Positions 31,671 to 41,595 of a stretch of 64,000 bases of DNA are shown piece after piece. The stretch is taken from positions 1 through 64,000 of the forward strand of contig JAZQFS010000042.1 of the NCBI GenBank assembly GCA_045539625.1. Direction: 5' to 3'. The position numbers were made by a program, and so were the translations under genes. Source of the DNA: UMGS1387 sp045539625. Lineage in GTDB: Bacteria; Bacillota; Clostridia; Oscillospirales; CAG-382. Each line of letters opens with the position of its first letter. The stretch's first letter is position 1. Below the pieces are notes generated by a model that searched no databases, was not told where the DNA came from, and worked only from the letters and a program-made list of their open reading frames with translations.

Positions 31671-32597
31671 CTATTGCTTCTTTTCTGCACTGTTTACACT
31701 GGAAGATATGATATATCTGGGTCTTCCCTTTATTTCTTCGTAAATCCGTGCAATATAGTAGCCGATTATACCAAGACTTATCATAATTATACTACCGATA
31801 AAAATAGTGATTATGATTACCGTTGTCATACCTTCAAGTGCTCTGCCGATTATTTTATCAATCAGTGCCCACACGCCGAAGATGACCGATATTGCAAGCA
31901 TCACAACACCGAGACCCGTTACTATCTGCATTGGTGCAGTTGAAAACGAGGAAATATTGGAAACCGCATACTTTATAAGCTTCCACGTTGACCACTTTGA
32001 CTCGCCGTCAACTCGTTCTTCAACATCATATTCTACAGTAGCTGTTTTATAGCCAACCCAATAGGACAATGCTCTGAAGAAGCCTCTTTCAGGCATACTG
32101 TTAATAACATCAACCACTTTTCTGTCAAGCAGCTTAAAGTCAGAGGAGTTTGCCATATCAAAGCCTGCCATACGGCTGATTACAGAATAGAACATTTTTG
32201 CTGCTATTCCGTGAAGCATTTTTTCCCGTCCTCGGCTGCTTTTTATTCCCTCAACAACCTCATATCCCTGTTCCCACAGGCGGTACATCTCCACAATTTT
32301 CTTCACAGGGTGCTGAAGATCGCAGTCTATTACCACGGCACAGTCGCCTTTTACTTTGGAAAGACCTGCGGTTATGGCAGACTCTTTCCCGAAATTTCTT
32401 GAAAAATGAAGTCCCGAAACATTTTCTGCCTCTTTTGACAGTTCTGTTATCATTTCAAAGGTTTTATCCTGTGAACCGTCGTCAACAAAAATAATTTCGC
32501 AATCAATATTATTTTCCAAAAGGAGATTATGTATTTCGGAATATGCACGTTTTATACATTTTTCCTCATTATAGGCGGGAATAATTACGGATAGCAT
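31671..32597 (-). CDS. GtrB/DPM1-like family 2 glycosyltransferase with two C-terminal membrane helices
   Basis: 308 residues: a GT-A catalytic domain (SVIIPAYNEEKCI; IIFVDDGSQDKT; DCDLQHP as the DXD region) followed by two membrane helices (about 230-255 and 265-290). This is the layout of polyprenyl-phosphate glucosyl/mannosyl transferases such as GtrB. These enzymes load one sugar onto undecaprenyl phosphate for later use outside the membrane. With the GtrA-type protein (51295-51675) and the GtrII-like protein (46907-48460) it could complete a side-chain decoration system. It starts at the ATG after AAGGTG, between the two EAL genes. Confidence 0.88.
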   Translation of the reverse strand: MLSVIIPAYNEEKCIKRAYSEIHNLLLENNIDCEIIFVDDGSQDKTFEMITELSKEAENVSGLHFSRNFGKESAITAGLSKVKGDCAVVIDCDLQHPVKKIVEMYRLWEQGYEVVEGIKSSRGREKMLHGIAAKMFYSVISRMAGFDMANSSDFKLLDRKVVDVINSMPERGFFRALSYWVGYKTATVEYDVEERVDGESKWSTWKLIKYAVSNISSFSTAPMQIVTGLGVVMLAISVIFGVWALIDKIIGRALEGMTTVIIITIFIGSIIMISLGIIGYYIARIYEEIKGRPRYIISSSVNSAEKKQ

Positions 32598-32606
32598 TTA
32601 ATCACC

Positions 32607-33992
32607 TTACTGTTTTTCAAATAATGTTTCAAGCTTTGTGACAGGCATGGGACGGTAAAAATAATACCCCTGAAGCATATCACAGCCTGCTTCAACAACC
32701 GTTTTTCTGTGTTCCTCGGTTTCTATGCCTTCGCACAGCGTTTTAAAGCCAAGGTCATGGGCGGTGTTGATAATATTTTTAAGAATCACAAATCCCGTTT
32801 TATTTATTGAATTCTGGGATATTGATTTATCAATTTTTACGATGTTAATGTCAAAGTCGGTAAGATCGCCAAAGCTTGTATATCCTTTGCCGAAATCGTC
32901 CAAGAGTATGCGCATGCCTTTTTCCCTCAGACGTTTAAGATTCTTTGTCATCACCGATTTTTCGTCATCATTAAGGTCTTTATCCTCAAGAATTTCAACT
33001 GCAATACAAGAATAATCAACTCCGTATTTATCGACTATTCCCATAATACGGTCTGCAAGCTCCATATCGCAAAGAGTAAATCTTGAAAAGTTAATGGTAT
33101 ACACATACTTTGCACGTTTTGCTTTATCGCTTGATATCCATTTACAGTTTTTCTCAAAGATATAGTAATCGAATCTTTCATTAAGTCCCACGTTGTTAAC
33201 CGCAGAAAGGAAATGCCGGGGAGACAGCACGCCTTCGGTTTCGGAGTTTAATCTTGACAAAACCTCAGCACCTATAATCTTACCTGATTTTGCATCTATT
33301 ATAGGTTGATACTCAAGAAAGAATCTGTTATTATCAATTTCGCTTTGAATATTGTTTTCAATTTTGATTTTTCTTTCAAAAGCCTTACCGCTTGTGTTAT
33401 CCCACTGACAATGAAGCACGTCTTTATCCTCAGCCATACTGCAAGCCTGTTTTGCTCTTGACAGGGCGGTTTTGAAGTTAACCTCATTTGAGCTTGTGAC
33501 ATGGTATCCGAAGTTTACACGAACAGCATTTACTGCACCGTGTTTAACAAAGGCTTCGTTTATTTCCTCCATACACTTATCTATGCAAGCTTCTGTTTTA
33601 TCCGCCTCAAGATAGGTCAAAGCAACAAAGTTTTCACTTCCGTAAATTGATATCTCGCCGTCTGCCTTAAGGCTCAAATGGCTGAAAAGTATCTTTTTGA
33701 TACGTTCATACATTCTTGATGCCTTTGATTCGGAATACAGTCTTTTCATACTGTCGAAAGAAACCGACACATATACAATACACCTTGTATTTCGAAGTGA
33801 TGCCGCTTTCTCAAAATCGTTTTCTATTTTTCCTATACCGCAAAAGCTCTTTTCAGAAGTGCCTTTTGCAGTTTTTACGGATTTAAAAGTGAAGTACAGT
33901 CCCACAAGTCCCATTGCTATAAAAATCAAAACCAGTATAGTCAATATTACATAGGGAAATTGAAAAATCCGTGATTCAAAAAATTTCATCAT
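32607..33992 (-). CDS. Degenerate GGDEF-EAL membrane protein, probable c-di-GMP phosphodiesterase
   Basis: 461 residues with an N-terminal membrane helix (about 13-36). A GGDEF-type domain (about 55-190) follows, whose signature is replaced by IYGSENFVAL so it cannot synthesise c-di-GMP. Then comes an EAL domain (about 210-461). EAL motifs are present in variant form: AEVLSRL, INFSRF, EILED, LDDFGKGYTS, KIDKS, CEGIET, LQGYYFYRP. The EVL variant is found in active enzymes. The dead GGDEF part may bind GTP or c-di-GMP as a control site. It lies between the family 2 transferases and the GtrB-like gene in the exopolysaccharide operon. Confidence 0.88.
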   Translation of the reverse strand: MMKFFESRIFQFPYVILTILVLIFIAMGLVGLYFTFKSVKTAKGTSEKSFCGIGKIENDFEKAASLRNTRCIVYVSVSFDSMKRLYSESKASRMYERIKKILFSHLSLKADGEISIYGSENFVALTYLEADKTEACIDKCMEEINEAFVKHGAVNAVRVNFGYHVTSSNEVNFKTALSRAKQACSMAEDKDVLHCQWDNTSGKAFERKIKIENNIQSEIDNNRFFLEYQPIIDAKSGKIIGAEVLSRLNSETEGVLSPRHFLSAVNNVGLNERFDYYIFEKNCKWISSDKAKRAKYVYTINFSRFTLCDMELADRIMGIVDKYGVDYSCIAVEILEDKDLNDDEKSVMTKNLKRLREKGMRILLDDFGKGYTSFGDLTDFDINIVKIDKSISQNSINKTGFVILKNIINTAHDLGFKTLCEGIETEEHRKTVVEAGCDMLQGYYFYRPMPVTKLETLFEKQ

Positions 33993-34006
33993 TTATGCTC
34001 CCGATA

Positions 34007-35071
34007 TCAGTTTTCAAAAATTGGGAATTCATCTGTTCCCGCTGTTCTGCGAAGACCTCTTGCCTTTGCTGCGGCACAGCACTTTTCAATGTCTTTTTTT
34101 GCACTGTGCTTTCTTCTGACAATATCTCTTACAACAAACAAAGGATTGAATTTTAGCATTGCCCTTAAAACATCCTTCTTTGATACGCCGCTTCTCTTAT
34201 ATTCTGCAAGAATTTCAATAAGCACATAGTTTACCGTTTCTTTATCTATTTTACCACTGCTTATTCTTTTGAACCATTTTGCAAATTCAAGATATTTTGA
34301 AACATCCGCCTTTTCTTTAAAATAAACACCGCTTATATAAAACTCTTTCATGCTCTCATCCATAGAAGAAGCAAGAGTACCATAATACTTATCCTGTATT
34401 TTAAGCACTTCGGTATGCTGTCTTTCAAGGGTTGTGCTTGTAATCTGCTTATCATGGAGGCGGTATATGAGAAGACATTCGTCAAGAATCTGCATTTTCT
34501 GTGAGTTCATTGCCATTCTTGTCCACAGTTCAAGGTCCTCGGTACAGGTAAGAGTAGTATCATAATTGTATTTTTTCATAACCTCAGCTTTTGCAATAAC
34601 ACCGGGATGAAGAATGGGATTTGCCACAAAAAGCATTGCACGAACCGCTCTATCGTCGCACCGTCCGCCTGCTCCGCCTGACATATAAACTCCGTTTTTT
34701 ACAGTCATAAATCTGCAGGAGGACAAAGCTACATCATTATGCTCCTCCATAAACTTAAACTGCTTTTCAAGTCTTTCGGGAAGACAGATATCATCGGCAT
34801 CCATTCTTGCTATGTACTTTCCTTCAGAAAGAGAAATTGCCTTATTAAGGGATGTGGGAAGTCTTAGATTAACTTCATTATTATGTACCTTTATTCTTTC
34901 ATCACTTTTGGACAGTTCACAAAGAATTTCAGCTGTAGAGTCTGTGGAGCAGTCGTTTATTATCACAAGCTCCCAGTCCTTAAAGGTCTGGTTTATGACG
35001 CTTTCTACAGCTTCTTTCAGATATGCTTCGCCGTTATATACGCTCATTATTACTGAAATTGCGGGTTTCAT
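34007..35071 (-). CDS. Glycosyltransferase family 2
   Basis: 354 residues. The GT2 domain comes first (ISVIMSVYNGEAYLKEAVES; DCSTDSTAEIL; ARMDADDICLPERLEKQ with the DXD metal site). A helical C-terminal region of about 130 residues has no membrane segment. It probably adds one sugar to the lipid-linked repeat unit at the cytoplasmic face. It is one of three adjacent GT2 genes; sugar and linkage cannot be inferred. Confidence 0.9.
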   Translation of the reverse strand: MKPAISVIMSVYNGEAYLKEAVESVINQTFKDWELVIINDCSTDSTAEILCELSKSDERIKVHNNEVNLRLPTSLNKAISLSEGKYIARMDADDICLPERLEKQFKFMEEHNDVALSSCRFMTVKNGVYMSGGAGGRCDDRAVRAMLFVANPILHPGVIAKAEVMKKYNYDTTLTCTEDLELWTRMAMNSQKMQILDECLLIYRLHDKQITSTTLERQHTEVLKIQDKYYGTLASSMDESMKEFYISGVYFKEKADVSKYLEFAKWFKRISSGKIDKETVNYVLIEILAEYKRSGVSKKDVLRAMLKFNPLFVVRDIVRRKHSAKKDIEKCCAAAKARGLRRTAGTDEFPIFEN

Positions 35072-35081
35072 GATGGGTGCT

Positions 35082-36101
35082 TCATCCTTTCTTGAGGACT
35101 CTTTTTATATTCTTACACATATTGAGAAAGTAAAACGCTGTTCTATAGCATTTTTTCTGCATTAAAAACACGGTTATTTTACTTTTACGTGATATACTCT
35201 CAAATCTCGCTTTAGAGATTCTCTCTCCATGTATGGAGTTTTTGATATTTTCTTTAAGCGGCTTTATGCTTTTAAAATGGTTACCTTCTGCTGCCGATGC
35301 AAGTATTGCAAAGCACATAAAGCAGGAATAACGGCAAATTTGTTCTTCAAAATCAGGAATCACTGTGAAGTCATTTTTACCTATTTCATTTATCACGTTT
35401 TCCACAAGGAAAATCTGTTTAGTATTAAACTCCTTTGACAGTGAATCTTCTCTTACTGTATACAAATAAGTTTCTTTTTTACTGATATACACGCTTTTTG
35501 CCGCAAGATAGCAAGGCACAACACAGCAAAGGTCTTCGCCAAGAGAGATTGATTCACTGACACTAAGCTGAATTGGTGTGAGAAGTTCTCTTCTTACAGC
35601 CTTTCCCGACAAATAGTAGGAAACGTGATTCATATTCTTATCCATTAAAAGTCTCGGGAAAATATACTGCTGTATTCCCTTCTCGTCATAAAAGCCTTCT
35701 TCAAGACCGTCATTGGTGACATTTACCATTTTTTCGCCTTTTACCCATCTATATGAGAAGGATACAATATCACATTTTGTTTCGCATATTTTATTATACG
35801 CACATTCAAGTGTATCGTTTTCTATAAGGTCATCGGAATCAAGGTTAAAAACGTATTCACCCACAGCTTCCTTTATCCCCGCTCTTCTTGCACTTGCAAG
35901 ACCGCCGTTGCTCTTATGAACAACCTTTACACGGCTATCCTTTTCTTTATAGCTGTCACAGATTGCAGGACAGTTATCGGGAGAGCCGTCATCCACAAGA
36001 ACAAGTTCAAAATCTGAAAAGCTCTGTTTCAACACACTGTCAACACAAGCCTTCAAGTACTTTTCCACCTTATATACCGGAACTATTACCGAAAAAAACA
36101 T
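35082..36101 (-). CDS. Glycosyltransferase family 2
   Basis: 339 residues. GT2 fold with FSVIVPVYKVEKYLKACVDS at the start, VDDGSPDNCPAICD near residue 38 and the acceptor-side FNLDSDDLIENDTLE near 90. The C-terminal half is helical. It starts at the ATG after AGGAG, between two other GT2 genes with 10-bp gaps, so all three are co-translated from one transcript. Substrate unknown. Confidence 0.9.
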   Translation of the reverse strand: MFFSVIVPVYKVEKYLKACVDSVLKQSFSDFELVLVDDGSPDNCPAICDSYKEKDSRVKVVHKSNGGLASARRAGIKEAVGEYVFNLDSDDLIENDTLECAYNKICETKCDIVSFSYRWVKGEKMVNVTNDGLEEGFYDEKGIQQYIFPRLLMDKNMNHVSYYLSGKAVRRELLTPIQLSVSESISLGEDLCCVVPCYLAAKSVYISKKETYLYTVREDSLSKEFNTKQIFLVENVINEIGKNDFTVIPDFEEQICRYSCFMCFAILASAAEGNHFKSIKPLKENIKNSIHGERISKARFESISRKSKITVFLMQKKCYRTAFYFLNMCKNIKRVLKKG

Positions 36102-36110
36102 AGACTACTC

Positions 36111-37169
36111 CTATTTGCTTCTTAATTCAACCAGTAATTTCATAAGAAAATACAATCTGCACTTCATACAGTATGCAAACACTCTTTGTTTAAGCGGAAG
36201 TGTTGCAATGGGATACATTTTCAGAGCTTTTATACTTTGCTTATGGGTACAAATCTTTTTAAGCATTTTCCCTGTTTCAGAAAACTTGATACCGTTAACT
36301 TTACCGTACATTATTTCCTGTGTACAGATAACTCTGCACATAGCCTGCCAAAATCTGTTTATATAGATACCGTATTCTTTTTCATCAATGTCGTTTTTAA
36401 AATTCTTTTCAACTTCACTCACAAAAACAAGGCTCTTTTCAAATCTATCCTGTTTACGGGATTTTGAAATTGAATCTTCATTTCGGCAGTAATTGTAATA
36501 TGCACCGTCTATTCCCGTAGCCTTACTTATATTGGAAATATAATCAATCATGAAAAGTGCATCCTCCGAAAGCATTTCACGTTCAGATTTGAAGGTTATT
36601 TTATTCTTCTTTATTATCTCAGTTCTGAAAAGATTTTTCCAGATACTCATGCCGTATTTACTGTCGTCGTCATCCCCCGGCAATGCACCTACAATACCCA
36701 TTCTCAGTTTTTTCAGCATTTCGGGAGTATCAAAATGAGTATCCTTATCGAAGTAGCTTTTCCTGTCGCAGCCACCCTTTTCGCTGAACATATTTCCGTC
36801 AACAAATATTACCCCGGACATTACAAGGTCACTGTCATACTGTACTGCCTTATTATACAGAGTCTTAAACATACAAGGCTCTGCATAATCGTCGGAATCG
36901 CAAAAGCCGACGTATTCTCCGCTGACAAGCTCAAGTCCTGCATTACGTGCATAGCCTGCACCCTCATTCACCTTATGTATAACCTTGATTCGGGAATCTT
37001 CCTTCGCCATTTTATTACACATTTCAAGTGAAGAATCGGTTGACGAATCATCAACAAGGATTATTTCAATATCACAAAGTGTCTGATTCTGCAACGAGCT
37101 TACACATCTTTCAAGATATTTTTCAGCATTGTACACGGGAACAACAATACTGACCTTAGGCTGTGACAA
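36111..37169 (-). CDS. Glycosyltransferase family 2
   Basis: GT2 protein of 352 residues with KVSIVVPVYNAEKYLERC, VDDSSTDSSLEMC and the DXD-type GFCDSDDYAEPCMF. The open frame begins at 37178 with GTG. AAGAGG with 8-bp spacing favours the TTG at 37169, giving MSQPKVSIV at the start. It immediately follows the GT4 gene (stop at 37175). It is part of the repeat-unit assembly set. Confidence 0.88.
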   Translation of the reverse strand: MSQPKVSIVVPVYNAEKYLERCVSSLQNQTLCDIEIILVDDSSTDSSLEMCNKMAKEDSRIKVIHKVNEGAGYARNAGLELVSGEYVGFCDSDDYAEPCMFKTLYNKAVQYDSDLVMSGVIFVDGNMFSEKGGCDRKSYFDKDTHFDTPEMLKKLRMGIVGALPGDDDDSKYGMSIWKNLFRTEIIKKNKITFKSEREMLSEDALFMIDYISNISKATGIDGAYYNYCRNEDSISKSRKQDRFEKSLVFVSEVEKNFKNDIDEKEYGIYINRFWQAMCRVICTQEIMYGKVNGIKFSETGKMLKKICTHKQSIKALKMYPIATLPLKQRVFAYCMKCRLYFLMKLLVELRSK

Positions 37170-37174
37170 GTATC

Positions 37175-38383
37175 TCACCTCTTAGTTAATCTTTCATATT
37201 CCTCGAACAGAATATTGGCGTAGCTTTCTACGCTGAGAATATTATCTTTTTCGTTTTTACAGTTTTGCTCAAGGGTATTATAATAATCCTCATTTTCCAG
37301 TGTCGCTTTGATTTTTTCAGCAATTCCATGAGGTGTCGGTTCATTTACAAGAGTTCCTGTAACGCCGTCCTTCACAAGCTCTGCCATTCCTCCGCTGTTC
37401 ATTGTGACAACGGGAACACCCATGGCATGTGCTTCGAGAATTGACAGCGGGCAGTTTTCATAGCATACCGACGGAAGCAGCAGCACCTTTGCATTTCCGA
37501 CAAGCTTTGTCAGTTCATCGCCGGTAAGAAATCCTGCAAGCTTTACATTGGGTATATCTTTAAGAACAGCCTCATCAGGACCGTTTCCTGCAACAACAAA
37601 GTTATATTGCGGCAAAAGCTTTGCCGTACCTGCTATATTTTCGATGCCCTTCTCCTTGGAAAGTCTGCCCACATAAGCTATATAATCTTCCCTGTTCCGC
37701 TGTGAACCTGAAAACTTTTCTTTATTTATGAAATTATGTATTGTTTTGGTTTTACCTTTATAATACGTCTTTGAGGACAGCAGTTTATTCTCAAGAAAAT
37801 TACTTGGGCACACGTACAAGTCAACTTTTTTATAAGTTTTAAGAAGTGAATAAAGCTTTGCTTCCACAACTCCCAGTATACTTTTCACCAAAGAGCCGTG
37901 GATACATTTATTCTTGATACATCCGATATGCGAGCCCTTCAGGCACTTTTCGCAAGGGGTATTTTTATCAAAATTATAAAGAAGGTGATTGGGACAAATC
38001 ATCTGATAGTCATGAACTGTCTGAACAAGAGGAACGCCCTTCTTCTTTACGCCATGAATAATTGAGGGAGTAAGCTGGAAGTTAATATTGTTCATATGGA
38101 CGATATCAGGCTTAAAATCGTCTATTACCTGCATAATCTTCTTTTTTGCTTCAAAGGAATAGATAATTTTAAAGGGATAGAGAAATCTTGCAAGCCCTGT
38201 GGAATGAAAGTCCATATTTTTTGTATACAAGCCTTTGGCATTACCCACTGTATTTTTCTCATCGTACATTCCGAAAAACTGTACCTCATGCCCCATTTTC
38301 TGAAAACACTCAGCTAAGTATAACATATAGCTTTCGCTTCCGCCCCTTGGGTAGAGAAATTTATTAACCATCAGAATTTTCAT
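37175..38383 (-). CDS. Glycosyltransferase family 4
   Basis: 402 residues with GT-B fold. The N-terminal acceptor domain has KFLYPRGGSESYMLYLAECF. The C-terminal nucleotide-sugar domain has the family E(x)7E region CYENCPLSILEAHAMGVPVV and the strand YIAYVGRLSKEKGIE. A cysteine-rich segment CEKCLKGSHIGCIKNKC near residue 140 occurs in a subset of GT4 enzymes. The start codon overlaps the end of the polymerase gene by 4 bp (ATGA), showing tight coupling. The sugar donor is unknown. Confidence 0.9.
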   Translation of the reverse strand: MKILMVNKFLYPRGGSESYMLYLAECFQKMGHEVQFFGMYDEKNTVGNAKGLYTKNMDFHSTGLARFLYPFKIIYSFEAKKKIMQVIDDFKPDIVHMNNINFQLTPSIIHGVKKKGVPLVQTVHDYQMICPNHLLYNFDKNTPCEKCLKGSHIGCIKNKCIHGSLVKSILGVVEAKLYSLLKTYKKVDLYVCPSNFLENKLLSSKTYYKGKTKTIHNFINKEKFSGSQRNREDYIAYVGRLSKEKGIENIAGTAKLLPQYNFVVAGNGPDEAVLKDIPNVKLAGFLTGDELTKLVGNAKVLLLPSVCYENCPLSILEAHAMGVPVVTMNSGGMAELVKDGVTGTLVNEPTPHGIAEKIKATLENEDYYNTLEQNCKNEKDNILSVESYANILFEEYERLTKR

Positions 38384-39684
38384 AGCAGTGCATCACTTTC
38401 CTCTTTTTGATTAGCCTTTGACACAACGCCGAATATTTTTTTCTCGTTGTGTATTACGTTATCTTCATAGGAATTTCCCATCATCAGCATTGCAAGAACG
38501 CCTGTAAGCAAGGGATAGTTCATGGTATTATCGGTTGACGATACAACTATAAGATAAACGGTAAGCATAAAGGTTATAATAGCATCATCAACTCTGCCTT
38601 TTCTGCCGAAATACCACACTCTTACCAAGGTCATTGACACAAGCCACACAATATATCCCCAAAATCCAAGGTCAATAAAGTGCTGAAGAAAGTCGTTATG
38701 CACAGATGCAACGCCCACATTCATAAAGGTATTGAGCTGATATGTGAGAAAACCGATACCGTTACCTAAAAAGCCGGGATCAAATTCATAAAACTTATCC
38801 ACGGCGTTATAGATTTCTACTCGTCCGCTGGTGTTTATTCCCGCTTTTTCAAGCAGTTCAAAAGCATCCATTTTAATAAGGGCAATATATCCGATAAGCA
38901 GTGCTATTACAACAATCGAAAAGAAAGTCACAAGTCTGCTTGCCGTTTTACCGTTATACTTTGCAACAAACTTCAGAAAGTACCCAAATACCAAAGCCAG
39001 AACTATTGCAATCATGGCAATTCGCTTGAATGCCGACAAAAAACAAAATCCGCTGAGAGCAAGAAGTACAAAATACACTATATTTTTTCTCGGCTTATAC
39101 AGCATATAAATAAGATATGCACCGAGACAAAAGGCAAGCTCGTGGATTTCCGCCTGAACGATAATATCTCCCGTAACACCTGCAAAGGTGGTTACAAGGG
39201 TGATAAATTCAGACATATAGCTTGAAAGTCCGTACCTTGCGATAACCGTCAGTATCATAAGCAGATTTGCAATAATTATTGCCAAAAGGTTATACCATAT
39301 TCCTTTTTTTCCGAACACATACAGCAGTGCTCCCGATGCCAATGCAAAGGACAGCATATTTGCGTATATAAAGGAGCTTGAAAGTCCTCTTGACATAACT
39401 CCCACATCCACCGTTTCCATAAACCACACAAACAGGGATACTACCGTTGTCACAAGCAAAGGAACACTGTAAATACAGGCATCCGCAAAGGATGTGAAGC
39501 CTCTTGCAATATTGGGTTTATACAAAAACAGAAGTGTTGCCGAGCCAAAGAGAACAAGAGCAAATGCGTGGCGGAATGTGACGTGCAAGCCTATGTCTAT
39601 ATATTCATTGAGAAAATAATACATCATTACGGCTACTGCCACAAAATAAACCTTTTTAGCTTTTTCAACCAATTTATTCTCCAA
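38380..39684 (-). CDS. O-antigen/exopolysaccharide polymerase (Wzy/WaaL-type)
   Basis: A membrane protein of about 434 residues with around 10-12 helices and one large extracytoplasmic loop before VASVHNDFLQHFIDLGFWG. That H-N-x-(F/Y)-L-Q pattern is the hallmark of Wzy_C/O-antigen ligase family members. It would join repeat units outside the membrane. The frame is open from the ATG at 39699, but GGAGGG lies 7 bp before a TTG at 39684, which I prefer (MENKLVEKAKK). It sits beside the chain-length protein, its usual functional partner. Confidence 0.85.
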   Translation of the reverse strand: MENKLVEKAKKVYFVAVAVMMYYFLNEYIDIGLHVTFRHAFALVLFGSATLLFLYKPNIARGFTSFADACIYSVPLLVTTVVSLFVWFMETVDVGVMSRGLSSSFIYANMLSFALASGALLYVFGKKGIWYNLLAIIIANLLMILTVIARYGLSSYMSEFITLVTTFAGVTGDIIVQAEIHELAFCLGAYLIYMLYKPRKNIVYFVLLALSGFCFLSAFKRIAMIAIVLALVFGYFLKFVAKYNGKTASRLVTFFSIVVIALLIGYIALIKMDAFELLEKAGINTSGRVEIYNAVDKFYEFDPGFLGNGIGFLTYQLNTFMNVGVASVHNDFLQHFIDLGFWGYIVWLVSMTLVRVWYFGRKGRVDDAIITFMLTVYLIVVSSTDNTMNYPLLTGVLAMLMMGNSYEDNVIHNEKKIFGVVSKANQKEESDALL

Positions 39685-39720
39685 GCATTTGCCCTCCATT
39701 CCCTGATTCTTGTTTATGTA

Positions 39721-41583
39721 CTATGCGTTTTTATCCCTCATATCGGAGCTATAGTTCTTTTTGTCCCGGATTGCTTCAGAAAGCAGCTTTCGTGCCGTTT
39801 TATTTTCCTTGAAGGTTTCGGCAATACCAATCTTATACTCAATTACAACATTATCAAACTGTTCTCTTTCATCAAGTCTCAGTCTGAACAGTCTCATTAT
39901 ATCTTCAACCGTGATATAATCCGAGTCTTCCGTCAGCATAACAAAGCTTCCGTTACCGTTATATATATAGTCAGTCTTGGATTTACCGTAGGTCTCTTTA
40001 AGATAACGTGTGAACATCTTTATGATTTCATCACCTGTTTCTCTTGAATACTCGGTATTGATATGTACAAGATTTGTTATATCAACTACACAGTAAACAT
40101 TACCGTCATCAAGCAGCTTTTTATCCTTGGATTTCAAGTACTTATCAAGGTATGCTCTGTTATTGAGTTCCGTAAGGTGGTCAGTATAGAAGATATAGCT
40201 TATAATATCGCCTGTTCTGCCAAGCACGACTGTACCGCCGCAGCAAAGAATCATAAGGAAGAAAAATGCAATTGCCGTATAAAGCTTTACATTTACGCTT
40301 TCTCTGATTGATGCCGACGAAAGCACAGAAATATAGCTTGCACCGAGATACTTATTATACTCATCATTGGTTTTCATGGTAATATCGTAAAGCACATTAA
40401 GTTCTGAAAGAAGGGTATCAATTCCGCTTTCTACCTCAGCTCTTTCAGCAGCATACTGATTATCGCAGATTTCTCTGCACGTCATATTGGAATTTGCACA
40501 GATGCCGCCGCAATTACCTGTACAGCTTGTAAATGTCTCAAGAACATAATTACAGTATGCTGAATCAATTATTGCGTGTTCTCTGCTTTCATTCAGGTCT
40601 CTCCAACTGTAAATCAGTTCGTCATAAGTAACCGTCTGATCTCCGAAATAATCCTGAACGTCTCTTTCATGAAGATTATCAAGAATATACTCGTATGTAA
40701 TATTCGTATTGCCCGATTCTCTCATTTTTGTGACATAAGCATCAATTACTTCTACAACGTCCTCAATAATACTTTCATCCTTTTCATTGGAAATATTATT
40801 ATTGTCTATTCTGGTGGTGTAGTCAGAAACAAGCACAGGCTTATTCTTTGTAATCTGATACTTATAAATCTTTGAGAAAAGTGCCGACACTTTTACCTGT
40901 CTTAAATAATTAAAGTCATCAGCAAGCTCGGCGAATGAAAATCCGGTCTCTGTTGATCTGTAGTAATTATTCTGGTCTATTCTCTGATACAAGGTTGCAA
41001 GAGTATTATCAATACTTGTATCTATCAGCTCAAGCATTTCAATATAATCATAGTCGTTTTTATCAAGATTATCTATGGTATTATTTGCAGGAGCTACATT
41101 TACGTACTTCTGGCTGAACTGCTCGAAATAAACATCAAGTATTTCATCAAGTACCGTTCTTGCAAAATCAGGACCTTCTCCGCTTGTAGCAGCGAAAGAC
41201 ACTATGAATGTGCTTGGCTTATAAACATATTCTTCGCCTTCTTCAAGCTTTGCATCCTTTTGAGCCACCTTATCGGCATCCTCAATCGGGTATATATCAA
41301 TTCGTGAGATAAGGCTGTCTACCGAATAAATACCTGTAAGTCCCATTCTGTCAACAACCTTTGACATTACTGCCGATGACTTTATTTCATTGACATCCAG
41401 TTTTTCGCCTGTAGGTGCAAGACCTTGCTCTGCCTGAGAGTCGTTATAGTGAATAACCTCTGAGGCAATATAGGTGTTGGATTTTGAAAGCTTGAAATAT
41501 ACTGCACAAGTTGCCAGAAGGCAAACAACAAAGATGACAGGCAAAAGCTTTTTTAAATATCTTAAAATCTGAAGATTTTTCAT
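39721..41583 (-). CDS. Wzz-like chain-length protein fused to a degenerate GGDEF domain
   Basis: 620 residues. A membrane helix (about 13-30) leads to a large extracytoplasmic region with a Wzz-like start (YIASEVIHY...GEKLDVNEIKSSAVMSKVV) and coiled parts to about residue 430, including a cysteine-rich stretch near 355-375. A second helix spans about 437-458. Then comes a cytoplasmic GGDEF-type domain (about 465-605) with DHLTELNNRAYLD and VVDITNLVHINTEYSRETGD conserved. The signature is reduced to GNGSF at about 543-547, so synthesis is lost. A dead GGDEF domain is a common c-di-GMP receptor (as in PelD), suggesting that c-di-GMP controls polymerisation through this protein. It starts at the second ATG (GGAGG 6 bp before). 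Confidence 0.82.
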   Translation of the reverse strand: MKNLQILRYLKKLLPVIFVVCLLATCAVYFKLSKSNTYIASEVIHYNDSQAEQGLAPTGEKLDVNEIKSSAVMSKVVDRMGLTGIYSVDSLISRIDIYPIEDADKVAQKDAKLEEGEEYVYKPSTFIVSFAATSGEGPDFARTVLDEILDVYFEQFSQKYVNVAPANNTIDNLDKNDYDYIEMLELIDTSIDNTLATLYQRIDQNNYYRSTETGFSFAELADDFNYLRQVKVSALFSKIYKYQITKNKPVLVSDYTTRIDNNNISNEKDESIIEDVVEVIDAYVTKMRESGNTNITYEYILDNLHERDVQDYFGDQTVTYDELIYSWRDLNESREHAIIDSAYCNYVLETFTSCTGNCGGICANSNMTCREICDNQYAAERAEVESGIDTLLSELNVLYDITMKTNDEYNKYLGASYISVLSSASIRESVNVKLYTAIAFFFLMILCCGGTVVLGRTGDIISYIFYTDHLTELNNRAYLDKYLKSKDKKLLDDGNVYCVVDITNLVHINTEYSRETGDEIIKMFTRYLKETYGKSKTDYIYNGNGSFVMLTEDSDYITVEDIMRLFRLRLDEREQFDNVVIEYKIGIAETFKENKTARKLLSEAIRDKKNYSSDMRDKNA

Positions 41584-41595
41584 TGTCATCCTCCT

